A stretch of 5,290 bases of DNA from a candidate division Zixibacteria bacterium 4484_93. Its GTDB lineage: Bacteria > UBP14 > UBA6098 > 4484-93. Shown one piece after another: positions 1 through 5,290 of the stretch (positions within the stretch are counted from its first letter, which is position 1; each line of letters starts with the position of its first letter). The stretch is taken from the NCBI GenBank assembly GCA_002085385.1, contig NATO01000105.1, forward strand, positions 1-5,290, given 5' to 3'. The notes under the pieces are model-generated. The model was not told the DNA's origin. It saw nothing but the letters and a program-made list of their open reading frames with translations, and ran no database searches. The position numbers and the translations under genes are program-made.

Positions 1-536
1 CTGTCGAGGAGGAATGTTGTAGGTATCGCCGAGATACTGCCGAATGCGAGCAGTATCTGGCGGTTAGCCATAACGAGCGGGTAATTAATCCCCATTTTGT
101 ATGCGAAGCTCTTGACAACGGATGGTCCGCCTCTATCGAGCGAGACACCGATTATCTCAAAATCTTTGTTACTATACTCCCGCTTGAGCTCGACAAAACC
201 CGGTATCTCAATTCTGCAGGGTCCACACCAGGTCGCCCAGAAATCGACTATCAGCACCTTACCCCTATAATCGCAGAGGCTGAGTTTCCCGCCATCCACG
301 GTTATAAGGTCAAAGTCATATAGGCATTTCTTCTTTGCTTTTTTTATCTCCTCCGGTGTCGGGTTAGGAGGCTCCGCTGTCTCGAGTGGGACGACCATCG
401 TATCCGATATTCTCTGTGTCCCCAGCTCGGTCACCGCGACCTTTTTTGAAGCCGACTCATTTTTCCCCTTCTGTGAGCCGGAGCAGCCGGCAAGAATCAG
501 CCCAGTCAACAAGAGTAGAAATAGCTTTTTTATCAC
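1..536 (-). CDS. TlpA/ResA-like thioredoxin-fold lipoprotein (C-terminus cut by window edge)
   Basis: I translated this from the minus strand; 178 residues are visible and the gene runs off the left edge. Family role: membrane-anchored thiol-disulfide oxidoreductases outside the cytoplasm, often reducing apocytochrome c or other envelope thiols. Residues 1-17 form a lipoprotein signal (M-I-K-K, a Leu-rich core, then L-A-G) before lipidated Cys18; the +2 residue is Ser. A Lys/Glu/Pro-rich linker reaches about residue 70. The redoxin domain follows: strand LIVDFWATW, active site C104-G-P-C107, then EIPGF, FEIIGVSLD, INYP and the cis-proline motif A-I-P172-T-T-F-L-L-D. Perhaps 30-40 C-terminal residues are missing. 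Start is GTG at 536-534, overlapping the trx stop (GTGA). The same frame has a TAA at 563-561 with no other start codon between, so GTG is the only reasonable choice. Extra cysteines at 71 and 88 are unusual. The exact physiological substrate is unknown. Confidence 0.93.
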   Translation of the reverse strand, partial: MIKKLFLLLLTGLILAGCSGSQKGKNESASKKVAVTELGTQRISDTMVVPLETAEPPNPTPEEIKKAKKKCLYDFDLITVDGGKLSLCDYRGKVLIVDFWATWCGPCRIEIPGFVELKREYSNKDFEIIGVSLDRGGPSVVKSFAYKMGINYPLVMANRQILLAFGSISAIPTTFLLD

Positions 537-871
537 TTTGCCTCTTTTTTTAACAGGATATTGTTTATTCTATCGATGAGTCTCTCCTTCGAGACATTTC
601 CAACGAGCTTGTCCATCACAGCACCTTCATTGAAGAGCAATAGTGTCGGGATGGAGAATATCTTGAATCGAGTGGCGAGCCGAGGGGCTTGAGCCACATC
701 TGCTCTGCAAACCTTCAGCCTGCCTGTGAACTCCCGCTCAACAGCCTCCAGCACTGGTTCCATAGCCTTACAGGGTGCACACCAGTCAGCATACAGGTCG
801 ACCAGGACAGGCAGCTCCGAACGCTCGACCTCATTAGAAAAGTTCGATTCACTCAAAAAAACCACCGACAT
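533..871 (-). CDS. trxA: Thioredoxin, cytoplasmic, CAPC active site
   Basis: This is a complete 112-residue single-domain thioredoxin, close to the usual 105-110 residues, with no signal peptide. It should act in the cytoplasm as a general protein disulfide reductase recharged by thioredoxin reductase. Visible landmarks: the buried acid D25 in V-L-V-D-L-Y, active site W30-C31-A32-P33-C34-K35, cis-proline I74-P75-T76, and a conserved glycine at G91 in K-L-V-G-N-V-S-K. The active site has Ala where most TrxA proteins have Gly (CGPC), and there is an extra Cys at 55. The ATG start has a very strong ribosome binding site and the N-terminus matches the family length. The gene lies 60 bases after smc with its own likely promoter and overlaps the next gene by 4 bases. 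A specialised partner of that lipoprotein pathway is an alternative to a housekeeping TrxA. Confidence 0.95.
   Translation of the reverse strand: MSVVFLSESNFSNEVERSELPVLVDLYADWCAPCKAMEPVLEAVEREFTGRLKVCRADVAQAPRLATRFKIFSIPTLLLFNEGAVMDKLVGNVSKERLIDRINNILLKKEAK
541..545 (-). promoter_or_regulatory. Ribosome binding site of the lipoprotein gene, inside trx
   Basis: AGAGG on the minus strand lies 4 bases before the GTG start at 536. The spacing is short, which together with the GTGA stop/start overlap suggests that translation of the lipoprotein depends on ribosomes finishing trx. Confidence 0.55.
545..551 (-). other. Possible -1 slippery heptamer A_AAA_AAA near the trx stop
   Basis: Seven A residues on the minus strand are read in the trx frame as the last base of TTA followed by AAA AAA, which fits the X_XXY_YYZ pattern of -1 slippery sites. 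The -1 frame is open from here straight through the lipoprotein GTG, because that gene lies in the -1 frame relative to trx. Slippage would add K-R-G-K-V and continue into the lipoprotein signal. I see no downstream stem-loop that would stimulate it. A Lys-Lys run near a stop may be coincidence, so this is a geometric observation and not a demonstrated event. Confidence 0.25.
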
Positions 872-877
872 TTGCTT

Positions 878-884
878 ACCTCCT
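878..884 (-). promoter_or_regulatory. Strong ribosome binding site of trx
   Basis: AGGAGGT on the minus strand, a near-perfect Shine-Dalgarno, lies 6 bases before the trx ATG at 871. It is much better than the signals before smc or the lipoprotein gene, which fixes the trx start and suggests high translation of thioredoxin. Confidence 0.9.
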
Positions 885-901
885 CAGTTGCAGATAGGAT
901 T

Positions 902-929
902 ATGATAAAAAGATTATCAAATTTGTCAA
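902..929 (-). promoter_or_regulatory. Sigma-70-like promoter for trx and the lipoprotein gene
   Basis: On the minus strand a consensus -35 box TTGACA (929-924) begins two bases after the smc stop codon. It is followed 16 bases later by TATCAT (907-902), a 5 of 6 match to the -10 box. A CATAAT with a 19-base spacer is an alternative -10. Transcription would start near 895, giving a leader of about 24 bases that holds the strong trx ribosome binding site. The placement in the only true gap of the window supports the call. It has not been tested, and read-through from smc may also feed these genes. Confidence 0.6.
903..919 (-). repeat. Inverted repeat TGATAA-N5-TTATCA in the trx promoter spacer
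   Basis: A perfect 6-base inverted repeat with a 5-base centre (TCTTT) runs from 919-914 to 908-903. It lies between the -35 and -10 boxes and covers most of the -10. That position suits a repressor operator. It is a poor intrinsic terminator because the stem is entirely A/T apart from one G-C pair and no T-run follows it. In A/T-rich promoter DNA a 6-base repeat can also arise by chance. Confidence 0.4.
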
Positions 930-931
930 CC

Positions 932-3900
932 TTAAAGTCCAAGTTTCAAATCCTCCATCCTGAGTGTGATGACCTTGGATATTCCCTCCTCCTCCATCGA
1001 GACACCATAGAGATACTCGCTCATTTCCATAGTCTTTCTCTGGTGTGTGACAACGACAAATTGTGTATTAGCAGAGAATTTCTTAATCATAGCGGTGAAC
1101 CGCACTATATTAGCCTCATCGAGCGGGGCATCGACCTCATCGAGAAGGCAAAACGGAGACGGCTTGACAAGATATATCCCGAAAAGCAGGGCAAGGGTCG
1201 CAAGAGTCTGCTCCCCCGCCGAGAACTGTGATAGCGGCAGTGGACGCTTACCCTTCGGCTTGATTACTATCTTTATGTCGCTCTCGAGGACATCCGACTC
1301 ATCGGTCAAGATAAGGTCCGCCTCTCCACCGATGAAAAGCTCGCCGAAGGTTATAGCAAAGTTTTCCCTTGTTTTCAGGAAGGTCTCGAGAAGCAGTCTT
1401 CTTGCCTCGTTATCGAGTGATTTGATGGTGCCGGTCAGCTTCCTCTCCGCCTCGACAAGGTCGTTATACTGCTCTCTGTAGAAGCTGAGCCTCTGGCTCA
1501 CTTGCTCATACTCTGCCTCAGCCTCGAAGTTCACTCCACCTATTTCTTCCGCCTGCCGCCGATACCGTGCAATGCCTGTTTCAATTTCTCTTTTATCCTT
1601 CTCGGCAATCTCCATCAAAAGAAGGCTGTCTGCATCCGTTTTGTACTCTCTGCGAGCCTTCAAAAGGATGGCTTCGAGCTTTTTCTTCTCTTCACCGAGT
1701 AGTGCTTCTATCTCACTCTTTCCTGTGAGGTTCTGCTCCTTCTCCCTGCGGAGCGGTGAGAGCTTGCCCTCGAGCTGACTAATCTTCGATGCAACGGATG
1801 ATAATCTCTCCCTCAGTGTATCGAGGTTTGCCTCCTCACTGTCGCGCCTATCGAAAAGTGTATCCAGCTTCTTCCGGAGGCGGACAAGGGTTCGACCCTG
1901 CCTGGACAAGAGGGCTCTCGATTCTTTTTTACTCTTCTCGAGCTGCTCAAGATTGCTCCGGTAGTCTGCGAGGAACAGGTTCATCCGCTCGAGCTCACGG
2001 CCAAGTGAGACGACATCCGAGTGCAGCTGGACAAGCTCATTCTCACCCGATGCGAGAATAGATGCGGCTCTTCTTCTTTCCTCCTCCATTTTACGCTGGA
2101 GTCTGCTCTTATCTTTGAATTCGGCGTCAAGCTCATTAAATTTTGCATCGAGTTCTTCCAGCTCACGAGCAAGATGCCCTTCACGAGATAATAACTTCTC
2201 AATGGAAGCCTCCGCTTCTGCCTTCTGCTCGAGAAGAGATTTTCGCTTCTCCTCGAGCTCGCGCGACCTAAAAACAAGAGAGGTCAATTGCTTCTCAAAC
2301 CTAGCGACCTCGGAGACAGTCTGTTCGATATCCGATGTCAGCTCAGAGATACCCTTCTCCTCCTCCGCTGAATCTGCAAGGAGCGAGGATTCCCGTTTCT
2401 CCAGGCGCTCGAGCGAGAGCAGGATTTTATCTCTTTCCTTTTCCAGCCCAGCCCGTATGAGCCTTCTCTCGATGAGACCCGATTCGGATGCCTTCGGCTT
2501 CCCGAAATAGAGAAGCCCAGGAGATGAGATGCCATCACCTGTGTATGTCACAGCGAGATGCTTGTCCGAGCTGCAATTGTCCAGAAGAGCCACAAGCTCC
2601 ACATCAGCAAACAGATATTGCACAAGATTTGGGAAATCAGGGCAGGAGACCATACGAGATACCACCGGGTCAAGGGGAGAAGACTGTTTGGGCAGTTCAT
2701 CGAGGATGATAAAACCGAAATCCAGTTCGTCGGTGAGACGCTTCCTTATCTCAATTGCGTTCTCGCGGGAATCGACAACGATATACTGGAGCCGCTCTCC
2801 GAGAACACGCTCGACTCCACCAACCACATCGGGGTCGACATCGAGCATAGCAGCAACCGTGTCATGAACCCCTGGGAGGCTATTTCTCTTCTCAAGTATT
2901 TTCTTAACTCCTTCACCGTAACCTTCGTAATTCTCGATAGATTGAGTGATTAGATTTAGCCTCGTTTCTATCTCTTTTGCCTCGAGTGTAACCCTCGATT
3001 TCTCGCCGCGGACCTCCTCTATCACGGAGGATAGTTCACCTTTTCTCTGCTTCCTTTTTTCCAGCTCATCGGAGAGTGTCTGGATAGTGACGGTTAGCTC
3101 ATCTATCTTTGCTTTGGTCTTCTCGGTATCGTCTGTGCATTTTCCTATTTTTATTCTTATATCTTCGAGCTGCGATTCCGAGGCAGCCAGCCTCTCACTA
3201 ACAAGTTTCTGCTCCTGCTTTGTCGATAATATCGCCTCTTTGACAGAATCTATCTTGGATGTCAGTTGCCACAGTTTCTTCTCTGTTGCAGCCAGTTTCT
3301 TTTTCCCGTCTGCAAGCGATGTATCAAGCTCACCGAGATGCTCTCTTGCGGATGCAGTCCTGTCTGTCAGTTCCTGTATCTTTTTCTCGAGGGTCGCCTT
3401 TTGTCTTTTTGCCTTTGCAAGCTCAGACGAGGTGTTCTTGCGTTTTTCCCGAAGCGATGCAACTTCCCCTTCCAGTCGTTTGATGGTCTCCTCTGTGTTT
3501 TTCTGTCTTTCCTCGGTTCTCACAATCTCCGATTCGATTTCACGGATAGCCTTTTCCGTCCGTCGTATCGACTCTCCCTGCTCGACAACCTGCTTTTCCA
3601 GCCTTATTCTATCGGAGGAAACAGATGAAATTTCCGCCTCGATTGAGGATATTCTCGAGTCGAGTGAGTTTATCCTATCGACAAACGATGAGAGTGAACC
3701 TTCGAGCTTCTTCATATGCGAGGAGTGTTCTCTGTACTCGATAGCAAGCACCTTCATCTCAAGGTTGGCTATCTTCTGCTTGAGCTTTCTAAACCTCTTC
3801 GCTCTTCTGACCTGTTTTTTGAGAATACGAGCTCGTTCCTCCACCTCGAGCATAATGTCGCGAATTCGCTCGATTTTACCCTCTGTATCAGCGAGCTTTA

Positions 3901-4438
3901 TCTGTGCCTCGTGGATGTCGGAGCGATACTTGGAGACGCCGGCAGCCTCCTCAAATATAGAGCGTCGGTCATTTTTATCGCCGGATATCATCCGCCTGAT
4001 CATATTGAGTTCGATGAACGAGTAGCTACGGCGCCCGATTCCAGAGTCAAGCAGGAGATTATTCACATCCTTCAGTCTGGCGGGGACACCGTTTATCAGA
4101 TACTCCCCCTCGCCCGAGCGGAAGAAACGTCTTGTTAGTACAAGCTCATCCCCCCCAGCAATTGGAACAACTCCTCTCGCCTCTGAGAGGTGGATAGTCA
4201 CCTCGGCATACGAGAGCGGCTTCCTGCTCGCCGTTCCTTTGAAGATAACATCGGACATTCTGTCGCTCCGCAGGACAGAAAGCCGCTGCTCGCCTATTAC
4301 CCAGCGGATAGCGTCGAATATGTTGGATTTGCCGCAGCCGTTCGGACCGACGATAGCCGATATTCCCTTCCCGAAGTGAAGGGTCGTCCGCCGCGGGAAC
4401 GACTTAAAACCGACTATCTCGAGCTTCGATAGATACAT
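932..4438 (-). CDS. smc: Chromosome partition/condensin protein SMC
   Basis: Complete 1168-residue SMC, normal length for bacteria. SMC homodimers load on DNA with ScpA/ScpB and extrude loops to organise and segregate the chromosome; no scp gene is visible here. N-terminal head: M-Y-L-S-K-L-E-I-V-G-F-K-S-F, Walker A G31-PNGCGKS-N39, conserved arginines at 57 and 60, and FEEAAG near 162-167. Coiled coil arm about 171-500, hinge about 503-660 (Y-E-G-Y-G-E-G-V-K through S-G-L-I-E-R-R), returning arm about 660-1000. C-terminal head: signature F-S1073-A-G-E-Q, Walker B F-C-L-L-D1100-E1101, D-loop around 1103-1107, switch His1132 in V-V-V-T-H-Q. The arms are of similar length, as needed for an antiparallel coil. 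Oddities: the Q-loop glutamine position is Leu144, the signature has SAGE not SGGE, and the hinge glycine pair is Phe-Gly. The start follows the ugd stop by 6 bases without a well-spaced Shine-Dalgarno (AAGGG is 17 bases away), suggesting coupled translation. Confidence 0.98.
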   Translation of the reverse strand: MYLSKLEIVGFKSFPRRTTLHFGKGISAIVGPNGCGKSNIFDAIRWVIGEQRLSVLRSDRMSDVIFKGTASRKPLSYAEVTIHLSEARGVVPIAGGDELVLTRRFFRSGEGEYLINGVPARLKDVNNLLLDSGIGRRSYSFIELNMIRRMISGDKNDRRSIFEEAAGVSKYRSDIHEAQIKLADTEGKIERIRDIMLEVEERARILKKQVRRAKRFRKLKQKIANLEMKVLAIEYREHSSHMKKLEGSLSSFVDRINSLDSRISSIEAEISSVSSDRIRLEKQVVEQGESIRRTEKAIREIESEIVRTEERQKNTEETIKRLEGEVASLREKRKNTSSELAKAKRQKATLEKKIQELTDRTASAREHLGELDTSLADGKKKLAATEKKLWQLTSKIDSVKEAILSTKQEQKLVSERLAASESQLEDIRIKIGKCTDDTEKTKAKIDELTVTIQTLSDELEKRKQRKGELSSVIEEVRGEKSRVTLEAKEIETRLNLITQSIENYEGYGEGVKKILEKRNSLPGVHDTVAAMLDVDPDVVGGVERVLGERLQYIVVDSRENAIEIRKRLTDELDFGFIILDELPKQSSPLDPVVSRMVSCPDFPNLVQYLFADVELVALLDNCSSDKHLAVTYTGDGISSPGLLYFGKPKASESGLIERRLIRAGLEKERDKILLSLERLEKRESSLLADSAEEEKGISELTSDIEQTVSEVARFEKQLTSLVFRSRELEEKRKSLLEQKAEAEASIEKLLSREGHLARELEELDAKFNELDAEFKDKSRLQRKMEEERRRAASILASGENELVQLHSDVVSLGRELERMNLFLADYRSNLEQLEKSKKESRALLSRQGRTLVRLRKKLDTLFDRRDSEEANLDTLRERLSSVASKISQLEGKLSPLRREKEQNLTGKSEIEALLGEEKKKLEAILLKARREYKTDADSLLLMEIAEKDKREIETGIARYRRQAEEIGGVNFEAEAEYEQVSQRLSFYREQYNDLVEAERKLTGTIKSLDNEARRLLLETFLKTRENFAITFGELFIGGEADLILTDESDVLESDIKIVIKPKGKRPLPLSQFSAGEQTLATLALLFGIYLVKPSPFCLLDEVDAPLDEANIVRFTAMIKKFSANTQFVVVTHQRKTMEMSEYLYGVSMEEEGISKVITLRMEDLKLGL

Positions 4439-4444
4439 TTCGAA

Positions 4445-5290
4445 TCAGATATAGTCCCTTCTACCGATGGATAGATATCGGAAACCGAGTCGGCTCATAT
4501 CCCAGGGGTTGAACATATTTCGCCCATCGACCATAACAGGGTTGTGCATCAGAGAGACAACCCTCTCGAAATCGAGGTCACGGAATTCGTGCCATTCTGT
4601 GAGCACAAGCAGTGCATCCACTTCCCTCGCCGCATCGTAAGCATTCGGGCAATAGGTAACATCTGGGAAGATACGATTTGCCTGCTTCATTGCATAAGGG
4701 TCGTATGCCCTGACGACTGCTTTTTCCTCGAGAAGGGCAGATATTATATCGATAGAGGGGGCATTCCTCATATCGTCTGTATTGGGCTTAAACGATAGCC
4801 CCCAGATGCCGACAGATTTTCCACTGATACCCTCGGGATACAGCATTTTCAACTTCTCGATGACGAGCATCCTCTGGAGCTGGTTGCGCTTGAGGACTTC
4901 CTTCAAGATTCCGGGGTAAAGTGAACGTTTCTCCATCTCATATACGAGTGCTTTCGTGTCCTTCGGGAAACAGCTACCACCAAACCCTATGCCTGCGTGC
5001 AGGAACCTTGGAGCAATCCTCCTATCCAGACCCATTCCCTTTGCTACCTCATCAATATCGCCACCAAGCGAGGCACAGAAACTCGCTATTTCGTTTATAA
5101 ACGATATCTTTAGCGCCAGAAATGTATTCGATGCATATTTGACGAGCTCCGAGTCGACGGTAGCCATAAAAAGTATGGGCCTATCCGGTCTCGCAATCCC
5201 GCTGTAGAGTGAGCCAAGGACACGCTTTCCATAATCCCCCTCGACACCACAAATAATCCTATCGGGAAGGATGAAATCCCTTATCGCCGT
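4445..5290 (-). CDS. ugd: UDP-glucose 6-dehydrogenase (N-terminus cut by window edge)
   Basis: The last 281 residues are visible; the gene enters from the right edge and about 150 N-terminal residues, including most of the NAD-binding Rossmann domain, lie outside. It should oxidise UDP-glucose to UDP-glucuronate with two NAD+, supplying capsule, lipopolysaccharide or exopolysaccharide synthesis in the cytoplasm. Visible order: T-A-I-R-D-F and PDRIICGVEG, the central helix segment with S-N-T-F-L-A-L-K-I-S-F-I-N-E (catalytic Lys and Asn), and G-F-G-G-S-C-F-P-K-D with the catalytic Cys (codon 4972-4970). The C-terminal UDP-binding domain follows with G-L-S-F-K-P-N-T-D-D-M-R, Y-D-P, L-T-E-W and M-V-D-G-R-N. 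The ATG at 5167 is an internal methionine, since homology continues upstream to the edge. Another UDP-sugar dehydrogenase is possible but the T-A-I-R-D-F and G-F-G-G-S-C motifs favour UDP-glucose. Its stop is 6 bases before smc. Confidence 0.95.
   Translation of the reverse strand, partial: TAIRDFILPDRIICGVEGDYGKRVLGSLYSGIARPDRPILFMATVDSELVKYASNTFLALKISFINEIASFCASLGGDIDEVAKGMGLDRRIAPRFLHAGIGFGGSCFPKDTKALVYEMEKRSLYPGILKEVLKRNQLQRMLVIEKLKMLYPEGISGKSVGIWGLSFKPNTDDMRNAPSIDIISALLEEKAVVRAYDPYAMKQANRIFPDVTYCPNAYDAAREVDALLVLTEWHEFRDLDFERVVSLMHNPVMVDGRNMFNPWDMSRLGFRYLSIGRRDYI

Noticed and set aside
855..861. Second slippery-looking run, T_TTT_TTG, at trx codons 4-6
   Set aside because: A -1 slip here reaches a TGA after one more codon, giving only a very short peptide, so no useful product is predicted.
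903..919. Intrinsic terminator after smc
   Set aside because: The stem TGATAA/TTATCA is short and A/T-rich and is not followed by a T-run; it fits a promoter/operator element better.
689..1231. Plus-strand open frame spanning trx, the gap and the 3' end of smc
   Set aside because: It runs antisense to two well-supported genes and through their promoter gap, and its translation shows no family motif.
2946..4025. Long open frame of 359 codons on the plus strand, antisense to smc
   Set aside because: It is Ser/Phe-rich with no recognisable motif, which is what the complement of Glu/Lys-rich coiled-coil coding gives. smc itself is certain here.
445..5167. Internal ATG at 5167 as the start of the sugar dehydrogenase
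   Set aside because: Family motifs (T-A-I-R-D-F, PDRIICGVEG) continue in frame upstream to the window edge, so this Met is internal and the gene is partial.
1..5290. CTCGAG words as a DNA uptake or segregation signal
   Set aside because: Many occur as in-frame Leu-Glu codons in smc with irregular spacing and no conserved flanks, so codon and amino-acid use is the simpler explanation.

Overview
The window is a tightly packed, one-direction segment of bacterial chromosome. All four supported genes lie on the minus strand, so transcription runs from high to low coordinates. In that order they are: the C-terminal two thirds of a UDP-glucose 6-dehydrogenase (cut by the right edge), a complete chromosome-structure protein SMC (1168 residues), a complete small thioredoxin (112 residues), and the first 178 residues of a TlpA/ResA-like thioredoxin-fold lipoprotein (cut by the left edge). 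Almost every base is coding. The only real gap is 60 bases between smc and trx. The ugd-smc gap is 6 bases, and trx overlaps the lipoprotein gene by 4 bases. There is no non-coding stretch over 300 bases, and I see no RNA gene, mobile element, CRISPR array or attachment site.

The organism looks like a Gram-negative-type bacterium: it has a lipobox signal, an extracytoplasmic thioredoxin and nucleotide-sugar metabolism. The SMC ATPase head carries a Q-loop region reading Y-S-F-I-E-L-N-M-I, where most bacterial SMCs have Y-S-I-I-G-Q-G-x-V, and a Walker B stretch KPSPFCLLDEVDAPLDEANI. From memory, both resemble SMCs of the Bacteroidetes/Chlorobi (FCB) side of the tree, so an FCB-related or candidate phylum is a reasonable guess, but only a guess. 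Mixed codon use with many ATA and AGA/AGG codons, and a marked excess of TCGA and CTCGAG, are further traits of the genome.

Functionally there are two blocks. ugd and smc are probably co-transcribed and coupled (6-base gap, no good Shine-Dalgarno of its own for smc), although their jobs (polysaccharide precursor synthesis and chromosome organisation) are unrelated. The second block, trx plus the TlpA-like lipoprotein, is a redox pair: a cytoplasmic thioredoxin translationally coupled to an envelope-anchored thioredoxin-fold protein. A good sigma-70-like promoter with an inverted repeat in its spacer sits in the smc-trx gap, so the redox pair can probably be transcribed separately from smc.

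I do not see an unmistakable new defence or mobile system. The observations most worth a second look are the altered Q-loop and signature motif of the SMC ATPase, a -1 slippery heptamer exactly placed to fuse thioredoxin to the downstream lipoprotein frame, the promoter/operator-like element before trx, and an extra cysteine pair in the lipoprotein.
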